Source: Anarhynchus alexandrinus
Taxonomy: Eukaryota > Chordata > Aves > Charadriiformes > Charadriidae
Length of the DNA stretch: 64,000 nucleotides
Assembly (NCBI GenBank): GCA_008711295.1
Contig: VUYV01000090.1
Span: 7,413-71,412 of the forward strand
Reading direction: 5' to 3'
The position numbers and the translations under genes were made by a program. Positions 1-10,830 of the stretch are shown here, piece by piece. The notes beneath the pieces are model-generated. The model was not told the origin of the DNA. It worked only from the letters and a program-made list of their open reading frames with translations, and did no database searches. The first letter of the stretch is position 1. Every line of letters begins with the position of its first letter.

Positions 1-2598
1 CGGTACGTTTTGGTTCTTCCTGTATCATTTTTCAGAGAGGCAAACTGCAAACGAAAGCCAAAACAAATCAAAACCTCTATGATTTCCTGATGCAAAATAA
101 CATTTCCAGTTTTAGAGAACAAATGTTTAATCAGTGTGCATCATGCACTAATGGAAGAGGAAAGCTAGCATTTCTATCTTGGAAAATATGTATTGCTGGT
201 TGTGACCTAGAGCTAGGACAATGCTGCTAGTCCTACAGGGGATAAAAAAAAAAAAACAAAAAACAACAAAAAACCCAGCAAATTTTCAATTGCTGGAGCA
301 CAGCACCTCTGCACTTGTGTGAGAGCAGGTTTTGCCTTAAAACAAGCCCTATTTTGAATGTGTGTTTAAAATCACTGGTTTTTAACTTTAAAGATTTTAA
401 CAACTGCCAAACAGTGGCATGCAGACTGCCTTTTAGAAGTAGGAGATACTTTTTAATGTTATCAAGAATCTACACCCCCCATGAGTTGCTGTTACGTTAT
501 GGTGGTCCACGTTCAAAAGGAACTGCATCTCCCTGTTGGTAGCATTCATGTGATCTCTTGGCATCTCTTCCTTCGCTGCCCCAAACTCCGTCGTGCTTTC
601 TGTCCAGCCATCCAGGTCTTTCTCGGCAATGTCTCTTGAATTTGTATTTTCTTTATCTAAATGATGTCAGACCCTCTTGGTTTGCATATTGCATAATAAG
701 CGAGGGTGTTAGTGTAAGCAAGAGTCAGTCGGCACCGGTGAGCATCCTCAGCGCTGCGTGCGTGGAGCTCTGCCGTCGCTCCCGTCGAAGCTGCTGATGG
801 AGACGAGCAGGATGCCATGCCGTCAGCGTTCGGTTCAAAATTCAGCTGTGTGCATTTATCTCTCAAAAACACCCCGGTCTTTTGTGAAATCATGTAAGCT
901 TAATTTCGAGCCTATCGCTGATCGTTCCCTCTGTTTGATGTGAGCTGGTCTCTCGAGATGGCTGGCGTCCTGGAGTGAAGAGATGGAAGTGAGAGATCTG
1001 CTAAATCTGCTGTTGCTTAGAGTCTCTGCCTTTGATACCGTCTCCAGAGACTGCACTGATCTTTTCAGTCAACAGTCTACATCCTCGCTGTGGTTTTCAT
1101 GGGAGATTCCTTTAAGGCATTTTGTACTGACAAGGTTATTTTTTTCTGTGCACGTGCGGTAGAATTTTGCAGAAACCTTCAAAGAAAGGTGCTTTTTTTT
1201 TTTTCACGCTGAACCGAGTTCATAGTTGCTTAGGTTCTTTGTAAAATTACCAATAAATAAATTATATGAGCGGCTTAATTAACAGTAAGTTAAGATGAAA
1301 GATGCCTGTTGTTTTCTCTTACAGTTACACCATTTTTTTTTTCATAGATAGCTATGTATGTTGAAAAGTAACAGCTAGTAGAGCTGCCTGGTTTTTGCTG
1401 AACACAACCCCTGGTGAGCACTGGCATTAGGCATTTGATTCGTGTATTAAAAGAGGAAGGAGCGTATTGCACAGAATTGCTGTCTTTGCAGACTTCTGCC
1501 TTTGCTTATGGATGAGGTCATAGGTGTTGAAAACTCCAATAAAGCTTTTATTTTTTTTTTTCAACAACTTTAAAATTCTACTTTGATGCAAGCCTGGGAA
1601 AATGCTTTTGTTGGGTTTTTTTTTTCTTCCTTTTTGCTAGAAAGGTTTTCTTTCTCAAAAAAAGACAAGACAAATCGAAGATGTGAGAATTTTTTATTGA
1701 CTGTTTTTCAGCTAGTATCCTAATGAGAAAGGCTTGCAGCATCTTGGTCACGTGTAGGTAATTTTGCTTGTCTTTTAAGGAAAATCTCAGTCTTTTTGCC
1801 TGAAGTAAAACTGGTTCGTGGTTTCCTTGAAAAATTTTTCTGGGATTTGGTTTGAGACCCAGCGGAGGTGACTGCTCTGAAGAGCAACTTTGTTGATTTT
1901 CTCTTGTAAAATATTCTATTGGAGATTATTTAAAAAAAAAAAAAGTGTACTGAAGAGGTTTATCTTTTCTGTGCTGAACTTCCTTAATTTTAGAGTTGTT
2001 CTCCGTGCTGTACATATATGTACCATGTGGCTAGGCAGGGCTGCTGGTTTAGCTGTAGGGACAAAGGACAAACACAACAGCGTTATGTTTTCTCTGTGGT
2101 GATAAATTGCATTTCAGGGTCTGTAGCTATGGATAACTCCATGACAGAGCCAGGTCTATCCACAGCAAAGCCAGATCTCCTGATGTTTCCACAGGGAAGT
2201 TGCTGAGAAGTTTGAGTGGGGACAGGACTAAAATAGACTGCAGCGATACAGCCACTCCATCCCTGTTACAGGAATTATCTCTGAAGTATGGTGCACTGAT
2301 TTCCAGTCGCTGTAGTCGTTAAATATTCAAAACAGGGGATTAGGGATATCATGGAAGTGCAGACAGATCCCTCTAATGATAGTATGGCTGTCAGCATGCC
2401 AATACGATCTGGAGAGAAATTGCAGTCTAGGCTATTTAGATCTGTGATACGGTCTTATTCTAGTGCCGTTATAAAGACTTGTGTTAATTGAACAAATCTC
2501 TTTTGAAGTTGTTTGATTTCCCCCGTTACTTGTAAGACCCAATAATGACTATTCTAATGTGCTAATTAAATTTATTTATTGATCTACCTTTTATTTAG
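1..2598. other. No gene recognised; unique AT-leaning DNA
   Basis: I see only short open frames, none above about 80 codons, overlapping on both strands and without recognisable protein motifs. There are several A or T homopolymer runs (an A-rich stretch near 242-275 and T runs near 1193, 1330, 1551 and 1616). No transposon end, RNA gene or CpG cluster was recognised. This is consistent with intergenic or intronic vertebrate DNA. Confidence 0.6.
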
Positions 2599-2691
2599 AG
2601 GAGACAATCCAAACAAGAAGCTGTGGCGTGTATTGTGGAGGCATGTGGCAAAGCATGCCCATGGTCTGGTACGTCAACGGTAGTGGAGAAG
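2599..2691 (+). other. Possible internal exon, 93 bp (weak)
   Basis: A pyrimidine-rich stretch ending in TTTATTTAG immediately precedes 2599, and GAAG followed by GTACTC lies at the other end, so both sides resemble splice sites. The enclosed 93 bp is 31 codons open in the frame starting at 2599, and that frame stays open for about 60 more codons beyond the putative donor. The translation is cysteine-containing but matches no family I know. Such a combination occurs by chance often in 64 kb, so this is only a candidate; a non-coding RNA exon is equally possible. Confidence 0.12.
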
Positions 2692-3749
2692 GTACTCTGC
2701 CTGGGGTTTTGTTTCAGAATAGCTCAGAGTAGTAATGCAGATGAGTACATTAATCTCCTTAACTATTCAGAAATGAAAGATCGGGTACAATAACTTATTA
2801 TTTATTGCTCTTCCAACATGTCTGTTTCATAAGATTCGCCATTAAAATTAAAATATAGACGCTGTAACGGCTAGTTTAAGAGAGTCTATAGCTTTGCTGT
2901 TCTGTGCTGGAACATTTTTCACTGTCATTTCCAGCAGGTTACCTGCCACGCCAGTGTCCCCTACCGATGGGGCGGTGGAGGGTTAACAGTGAAATGATGC
3001 CCACGGTTGTTTAGAAGGACCCAAGGGGGTAGGGTTTGGCAGCAGACGGTCGGGTAAGGCACAGCCTGATGTCAGTGAGCCATTGACGGCCAAAAAAGGC
3101 AGCAAGCACAGTTCATTCTCTCTGTACAGTCGCTCCACTGAAACAAATGGGAGCAGTTGTTTCGGTGCATAAATAAACTCCTGCATTTCTCATTTCTTTT
3201 TTCTTTTTTTTTTTTTTCCAGTAAACAACTGACATTTATTTTTGCGGTCTTGCAGGGGGATTGCCGAACCCACTGCTTTGTGCAGCAATGAAACCAGAAC
3301 TAGGTGCATAGGCATTTTAATAGCTACCCATGCCTCCAGAAGGCTTTTGTGCATAATAAACTTTTACTAGGAGTGGGACAATAACAACTATTCATTGTGT
3401 GGCATAACTTCATTTTCATGTTTATTACAGATTTAGCCCTAATCTTTCATTATGTACTTAAGCAAAATTATCCTTAAGGTTTTTGGAAACAAATCAAGAA
3501 GCTAAAGGTAGACCCTGTAGTAGACGTCTCTGCCCACGCTACGCTGTAATGTAACTCTTCTGACTATTGATTGATTTATTTCACTGCACATGAATGTGCC
3601 AAATCCTATCAAGCCACACTGCTTGAAATACCATATGAACACACAGCCCCTGCTTTTAGAGTTCAACATTTAATCGGAGGAGACGGACAAACAGGAAGAG
3701 CGGAGGTAATGGAGAAGGGAAGCGTAGGGATTAGGTTTCCCTGCCCAGG
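2692..3749. other. No gene recognised
   Basis: Unique sequence with a mixed pyrimidine run near 3191-3220. Short open frames on both strands have no recognisable motif. No repeat family or RNA gene was identified. Confidence 0.6.
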
Positions 3750-4110
3750 GTAACGTGTGGAATTTGTGGCAGAGCTCGAAACTAAACCCAAGCATCCCGA
3801 GCTCTGCTCTGAGGCCACCAACCCCACACAGGACTTTGCATCACCCCTATCTCGGGTGGGATGGGACCCCGGGAGGGGTCTGGTCAGGCACCCTGTTGGC
3901 AGCAGGACCAGCTCCGAGATCAGCCCAGGTCGGTCCCAGCTTTTTCCAGTCTGGCCCTGAACAGGGGGGAGATCTGCACAGCTGCTTCTGGGTGACCTGC
4001 TCCGCTGCCTGCCTGGCCTCCTCCTGAAAACCTCTTCCCCTGTGTTCAGCCAGAGCCTCTCTTCTTGCCACCTCTCCCTTCTCCTTTTTCATAAAAAACC
4101 AAAAAAACAA
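3750..4110. other. GC-richer patch without recognised gene
   Basis: This 360-bp patch is clearly richer in G and C than its neighbours and is open in three overlapping frames (plus 3755-4027 and 3757-3960; minus 3847-4110). Overlapping open frames on both strands are expected when stop codons are rare because of base composition. The translations are rich in Pro, Ser, Gly and Ala and carry no domain signature. CpG content is modest. It could be an old GC-rich repeat or an untranslated exon; neither is shown. Confidence 0.35.
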
Positions 4111-4845
4111 AAAAACCTATTTCATAGGCTGCTGGCAGTGGTGGGCAAAATCAGACCTGTGGTGTGGTGACCAAAACCACCTTCACCAGGTATTTGGAAA
4201 ACAAAACGTAACAGTGGATTTGAGAGAGCTCTTGGGTTTTCCAGGAAAGGCTCTTCCCAATTTCCTTTTGGAGTTAACGGTTGGAGGAAGAATGCTTTTT
4301 CCCCCTGCTAGGCCATTGCTATCTTATGTTTCCTCTGAAGTACCACTTCTTTACCAAATTTACAAAACCTTAGTCAGTATTGTGTAACGTGCTATTCACC
4401 TGTCAGTGGTTATGTTTTGCTGGCATTAAGCAGACTAGGTATTAATATTACCGACGTTTATATATAACTTTGGCTTTATGTATAGATCTCTATATCATTT
4501 TGCTTCTTGAGCTGCCCTTTTATTCCAAATGGCTTTGAAATTCGAATTTTTTTTAATTACAACATATCTATAAATCCAGGATTAAGGATGAAGAGTTTCA
4601 TTGTTCTCTTGGCTTTTTTTTTTTTTAATGGGATTTGTGGGTAGTCAGCACTGTTCAGGATTTTGTCTCTGATGTTTCCCTTCTTTTGGTATATAATAGC
4701 TTGTCTATCAGATAAAGAGCTTTAAAATTATTCTTTTTTTTAAGCTGTCTGTTGAAGGTATGTGCCCAGAGGGGTCAGGTTATGCAGAGGTTGCGTGTCA
4801 TCCCTGCTCTCTGTGCAGTGAGGTTTTTCTCAGCCAGGAGAAAAG
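4111..4845. other. No gene recognised
   Basis: AT-rich unique sequence with A runs near 4093-4117 and T runs near 4614-4626 and 4733. No long frame, repeat end or RNA gene was recognised. Confidence 0.6.
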
Positions 4846-5250
4846 ATGGCATTTAACCCTCGGACCACGAGTCCCCTTGGCATCCAGGCAAGTGCGCGTC
4901 CGACACGAGTGCCACAAGCGGAGCCTCCCCGCCAGCTGCACGCTGCCGGGGTTGCAAGTATATCCTCAATCAGCACAGCAAAATTAAAAAAGAACTCACT
5001 TAGCCGACGCAGCAAAGGTAACAAGGTGGCGTGCAGCCTGGCCTCGTATTTGTTTCACCAGTGAAACTCTTGGCCGTTTAAATTTAGCTGTGAATAATCT
5101 GGCAAGGATGTTGGAAAAAAAAAAAGTCAAGCAGCTGACAACCTCTACATTACCTGAAATCAAATAGTTCACCTCTCCGTCACACTCTGGCTCCGGGAAC
5201 GGGAGGCGACGGTCCCCGAGCCACTCCAAGAGCTGAGCCAGTGGGAGCGC
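4846..5250. promoter_or_regulatory. Small CpG-rich patches (weak regulatory candidate)
   Basis: Between about 4860 and 4955 there are roughly eleven CpG dinucleotides in under 100 bp, and another cluster lies at about 5175-5220. The flanking DNA has few CpGs. Short CpG clusters in bird DNA can mark promoters, first exons or GC-rich exonic sequence. The frame at 4846-5064 runs through the first cluster but resembles no known protein. The patch is too short to be a convincing CpG island by itself. Confidence 0.2.
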
Positions 5251-5359
5251 TGCGAGGGCTGACTCAGCCTGTGGGATCGATGGGAAGCTTTCCAGTCCTT
5301 ACTGGGATTTAGGCTAGGTCAGTACCGCTGTGTTTGGGTTAGGGGTAGTGCAGGGTCCT

Positions 5360-5890
5360 GCGTGCAAGGTGGGCTGGACCCAAGGTCTTGTTTCCACGCG
5401 AATTTGCGTCTCCTGACCTCTGGTCCAAGAGGAGACGAGACCAGTGCTGGCTCAGGGTGTCTCAGCTGTACAGAAACAGGACGGATCAGAGCCACAGGGT
5501 CTTGTCTTCTCTCATCCCTTTGCCCTGACCTGAACACAGGGACTCTTGCATTCCCCATCTTTTACTTCCTTGCATGTCTCTGCTGCGTTCCCACTGAGAT
5601 GCGCCGTTGCCTCCCTCCTGCCTTGCCCTACTGCAGGGTAGCTCTCCCCAGGCCATTGCATGGCCCAGGAGAGCAGGGAAGGGACGCTGGATGCTCCTCA
5701 TCTCCCTGGTACGCTTGCTCCTCGCCTCCTCCTTCAGCATCACTGGCGGGAGCGGAAAGCCACGCAAGCTTGGGCATCGCTTCGCTCTTCAGCTGCACGT
5801 GATGCTCGGACACGTGCTCCTCCCCAGTGCGTCCAGGGTGTTTCACTGTATCCAAAGCTGGAGTAAGGAGAGAGGTCTGTGGGCGTGAGT
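5360..5890. other. GC-richer segment with overlapping open frames
   Basis: Several frames are open on both strands, the longest being plus 5362-5802 (146 codons) and minus 5486-5767 (93 codons). The plus-strand translation is rich in Cys, Ser, Pro and Leu with no domain pattern or convincing signal peptide and cleavage arrangement. No acceptor or donor pair clearly brackets it. I read the long frame as a product of GC-rich composition rather than a gene, though a lineage-specific transcript cannot be excluded. Confidence 0.3.
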
Positions 5891-8800
5891 GCCATCCATG
5901 CTTTTGCAGTGTTTTACTTCATTTTCCTTTGGCCCCTGTGGACTCCAGTGAAAAATTTGTACTGAGATAGCTGTTGTTAAGCACCTGCTTCCTTGGCAAA
6001 ATAGTAAACAAACAGCTCAACCCAAGAATGGGCATGGATGGAGTTGGCCAACAAGAAAATCGCCACCGCAGCTAAGGATGTGTGAGCCAGGTCTTCCTCA
6101 AATGGATGAACGGGAGTCTCCTCCAAATCTGGGTCTCCCGCGTGTGCCCGTGTTTCCTTCCTTTCTGATTAGGAACACGTTGAATAAATCAGATAGCGCT
6201 ATGTTTAATGTTTTCACTGCCAGCCTGCCATTTGTTGACACAGCACTGGCATGATGAGCAGCTGCGGGTCAAATTTGTTGCTGGGCTCCCCTAAGCCTGC
6301 AGCTGCTAAAAATAAACATTTTGCGCAGGTGGAGGCTTTGGCTGGGCTTGTGGTTTGGCTTAACTTGCAAAGTTTGGGATCTTTTCTGAGGTATGTAAAT
6401 CACATTAGAAATATTTGGCAAGGCAAGTCAGTGCCTGAACATAAAGGAATTCCACCTGAGGAGCCGAAGCAGCTCCGATGAGTCTTTTGGCATAGCATCA
6501 GCCGCCTGAACTCAACAGTGTCTTCCTTATTGCTGTGTTTTCCAAGGTTTCAGTCATCCTGATGAAGCGTTGGCTCCTTCTAAGAAATGTTTGTCGGGGT
6601 TGTGCTTGGTTGGTCTCATTGCTTGATTGGTGATCACTCTGTTGGGTTATTTACCCTGTACTCACGGCTCTGCTGTGGGAGCGCCTGCCCATTGCAATGA
6701 TACCAATACCGCAAGAGCCACTCGACACAGCAAAGATTCCATTGTGTCAGGGAAGCAGAGCAGCTGGAGGCAGAAGTTGGAGGTGGAAGGACCGTCCAGG
6801 CCATCTCAGCTGAGCAGGAGGTTCAGGGAAAAATGGCGCTGCAGGTCAGAAGGGAATCCAAGTCAAGCCGAGAGGAGAGAACAGATGGGGCCCATAGCAC
6901 CTAACTTTACTTATATTTTAGATACCAGTGGTGCAGCCCTTGTAAAATAAGCACTCAAATTCCCTGTGTTGGACAGAAAAAGGTGCTTTTGAAAGTTTGC
7001 AAATGGAATTGCCATTAGGCAGCTAACATTTAAGCGAGAGTTAAAGGATAATACTTGTGTGTAGTATTCCCATGCAAGAGAGTCCGTCTAAATTAGGTGG
7101 ATTGGATCTCACTCACTGTTATCTGATGGGGAGGTGAGCCATGAGCTTGTGGAGACCAGAAACAAAAAGATGAGAAATGGTGTGCCTTGTTCCCACTGCT
7201 CCCCACCGCGGAGCCAACAACTCCTCATCCAGAGACACCTTTGCATATTGCAGCCCCGCGTCCCTCGGGAGCCGGTCTCTCTGCTTATGCTGCACTTTCA
7301 TATATTTCAGAGAGCGTCAGAGCAGGTTCGCACCATTTCAATAAAAGTGTGCTGGGTGAATATCCAAGATAAACCTCTCAGCAGCGTCGGCAGCCAGTAT
7401 AGATAAGGGGTGATTGAAAAAGTTCCTGAGATTTCATATACTTTTAAATAAAGAAATAAATAAGAGGCGTACAGAAACTTTAGCATCCTTCCAGCACTGG
7501 GAATCCAACATATTCAATTACAATTAAAAAAAAATAAAATTAAAGAAACGCCGTTTTATCTTGTCACTACACAATGAAATTAAGAAGCCATTCACCTTTA
7601 AAAAGCAGGCTTAAAGAAACTGGGTTCTAGGAACGTGGATTTGATTCATTTCTATTTGTGAAATGGGGCATTCAGTGTGAGATTTAATAGCCGGTTAAGA
7701 AGAAGAAAGAAATTATTGTTATAAATACTTATTATTTTATTTCCTTCTGTTATGGCTTTGTTTGGGGAGCTTTCTCTCCTCGCTACCTGACTGCACACTG
7801 AATTTCATTGTTCAGTAATCCAGTCCAGCTGTTCCAGCTGTTAAATATTCAAGCAAATACTGGGTGTTTTTCTTAACAATTCATTTGTATTTAGTTACCT
7901 TCTTCCAGTGCAGATTAGCTACTGAATAACCAGGAGTTGGAATAAGAGCTTGTAATTTTAGATGCTTCCATATGTACTTGGCTTAACACATTATTTTTCC
8001 TCAAAGATTGTACTCATAGGTATTTTAGATGAATATTTTTCTAAAGTCTTAACTTCTAGATACTTTTAGATTTTAATACTTATCCATACTTTCAGCTACT
8101 ATCTAATTGACACCACTTGCTTTCTTTTTTCTATTGTTTGAACAGACTTTGCTAGAATAGTACAACTTATTAATTTAGGGAAATGTTGAAATACTTGATG
8201 GATTTAAATTTTGTATAGGAAATCACGTGAATAGTGTGTTTAAAGCCTGAGGATTGAAATTGCCTTTTTTTAAGTTACATTACATGCTCTCCTGAAGCTG
8301 TGAAAGATTTAGTGTTTGTTTCGTTTTCTCTCTCATTAGTAGTACAAAATATTTTATTGAGCAATTCTGATTTTTGTTTAACAGTTTCAAAGATAAATAC
8401 TTTCCTGCAGTACAGTTATAGGGGGGCTGTGTTGTTGCATGGTGTCTTTTTTCCATGGCTATTTCAGTGTCTTTGATAGTATTTCCTTGGCTAGCACTAG
8501 GAGCTGCTTCACTTCAAGCCGCACCAGGCAGCCCCGAGAGCCGTATGGGACTGCGCGGCGGGAATGTTTGTCTGTAAATCCCGAGTCTAAAAACTCTGAC
8601 CAGGTTTTAACCACATTGTATTTGCTACTGTGTTGTCCAGCGTATGTATCTATATGTGCAAACGGGTCCTTCAGAGGGCACAGTGGCGTTAAGAAGACTG
8701 CAAATTGCAAAGGGTTGGTTTGCTGAAAAATTCAGTTTTGGTTGAAGCAAAATTACTTGGTAATTTGGGTCATATTTAGAGAATGCTTTCACTTGGAGAC

Positions 8801-10138
8801 ACAAAAAGAGCCTGGTTTTTCTGAGCTAGGAAAATGACTTTCTTCTGCGGATTGAAATTGAATGTTAGGAGGGAAGGCTACACCCTTCGAGAAGGAGGTA
8901 TTTTTCACAGATTTATTGGAGGGTTGGTAGGAAAGGCACCAAAGCTTGCCTTTTTTTCCTGCATTCCCCATTACTTTGTGATTGCAGTAGTAACCTGGGA
9001 TGTCATAGGCCTAAGTTTAAATCGAGGGGTTTTAGCAGATGTTTTCTGGCAGAGTGCTGTACGCATAAGGTATTTTCATTTGTGTTTAACTCCTACTGAA
9101 GTTGTATTAAACTTTTAAATATTCATAGGCTCCATGCCAATTCCTATGCTTTTTAGCCAAAGAAGTCTGTGCTTATTGACACAGAGATGGGATATTTGAC
9201 TTAACCACAGAACTTAAATGGGTTTTTTTAATGATTTTTTACAAATTTTCTGTTGTTTTACGCCTGGCTGCTGAAAGTAGTCCTTCTAGAGAGCCTTTCC
9301 TACAATGATCTTCATGTATGTTCATCTTTGTAGGTGAGCTACACGGTACAAGATGAAACTTTAGTGTCTGGATGAAGTGTCTTTGGTGTTCTCTCTAATA
9401 CTGTGCATTCAAAAAGACCTGTATCTGTAGCAACTGCAGAAGACATGTCCCTACTGAGAAAAGGCAACAGGGCTGCAGTCCATAAGACCATCCATTTTAA
9501 TAGGGTACGTGGCAGCAAAGTCCTACAGCGGTACGATGGAAATGCATATCAGTTCCAATGATGTGATTCACAAAGAGTGTTCTTTGACTCCAACCCTGTA
9601 AGAGATTGGTGTCCCCGTTCTCCTTGTGGTCTCCGGGAGTAGGACATCAGAGTTTGTCCCACTGCCCTACGTTTCCTCCTCTTTGTCCTCCTGTCCTTGT
9701 TGCCACCACCAGCTATTTTTTACATGACAGATGAGTTACCTGGGGGGAATCCTGCGCCTTTTGCCCAGCACACCTTATGGCTGATGGGGTGGAAGTTTGC
9801 TCAATGAAAGAATTGCTTCTCATTTCCGTCCACAGTAGTTGGGGTTTAGGGAAGAAAGGGCTTAGAGTTGTCTTTTTTTGGGGCTGTTTTGGATCAGAGA
9901 TGATGCAAAATATCTGTCAATGAGATTTACATTACTTATATAGCAAGGCTATAGAATTATCATCAGTCTTGAGCCTTGTCTCGCATCAACAGAGAGAGGA
10001 GGAAAACATTTACTTGGTACAGTTCCTAGCATAATTACCTAAATAATAGACTTCACACAGCCGGAAGAAAGAAAGAGCAAATACTTTCTGCACTGCCTGT
10101 GACAGGGTAGTGTGGGAAACATATTGCAATATGAGAGT
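5891..10138. other. No gene recognised
   Basis: Mostly unique sequence. The stretch at about 7400-8430 is notably AT-rich. A small CpG-containing patch lies at about 8518-8585. Open frames are under about 110 codons and have no recognisable motif. No transposon termini or structured RNA were recognised. Confidence 0.55.
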
Positions 10139-10262
10139 GTAAGAAAGGCTGTGCCGGCTCAGACCGAGGGTCCGTCTGGCCCTGCAATCTGTCTTCCACC
10201 CTGACCGCAAGCAGACACCTAGGAAAGAGCAGGAAAAAGAGGAATAGGTTTGTCTGTGATCC
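10139..10262. mobile_element. Ancient CR1-like LINE relic (terminal region)
   Basis: The sequence begins TAAGAAAGGC and continues through a CTCAGACCGAGGGTCCGTCTGG core and an ATCTGTCTTCC block, then a purine-rich stretch with GGAAAGAGCAGGAAAAAGAGG. This order matches, from my knowledge of the family, the 'GGTCAGACCAAGGGTCCATCTAGCCC' relic found in old sauropsid CR1-type elements. It is strongly diverged and carries CpGs where the family has CpA or TpG. Only about 120 bp can be followed. Orientation relative to the intact element is uncertain, so no strand is given. An old SINE sharing the tail is an alternative. Confidence 0.6.
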
Positions 10263-10549
10263 AAATGTAAGTCCTGGAAAATTACCACTGACATTAAACA
10301 TAGGGGAGCATTTCAGATGCTTGGAGAAGTCCCTCTTGGGACTGGAAGGGACGGGGTGCAGGGCTGGTGTCTTCCCTGTGTTTGCTCTCCTCAGGATCTT
10401 TCTAAAGTGGTTTGCTCAAATAGTTGCAATGGGAAATTATTTTTTTAACCAGAAATTCCCATTGATGCTTAGCAAAATGTTTTCACAGTGCTGTTGACAG
10501 TCATGCTGGAAACACTAATGTAAACTGCTCCCTGCTTTCAGAAGCCATT
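10263..10549. other. No gene recognised
   Basis: Unique sequence following the CR1-like relic. Nothing further was recognised. Confidence 0.55.
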
Positions 10550-10830
10550 TTGTTGACCGCGCTGATTAAATTTGCTTGGAGCAGGTTTAATTAAGGTGGT
10601 GTTGAAAACCGTCACTCGAGCCAGGGACTCATGTATGCTGGGGTGCCTCCATGCTAATAGCAATAGTTCAGCGGAATTAAAATGAGAGGGCTTTGCCTGG
10701 TTTCTTATTTGGCTTACTTGTTGAGGATTACTAGGGCCTCAATATTTATGGGCCAATTTGTATTATTGGTGACGACCCTAGCAGATTTCAAAGCATTTTG
10801 ATTTACTTCGTAACAGGCATGGCTTACTCA
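10550..10830. promoter_or_regulatory. Candidate conserved non-coding element
   Basis: The block has few homopolymers and no repeat signature, and it contains dense short AT-rich motifs such as TTTAATTAAGG, TGATTAAATT and GGAATTAAAATGAG, interleaved with GC-containing words. This texture is typical of vertebrate developmental enhancers with homeodomain sites. Conservation is not visible from one sequence, so this is an inference from composition only. Confidence 0.2.

Noticed and set aside
5362..5802. 146-codon plus-strand open frame
   Set aside because: It lies in a GC-rich patch where several frames on both strands are open. No domain, signal peptide or splice evidence was seen.
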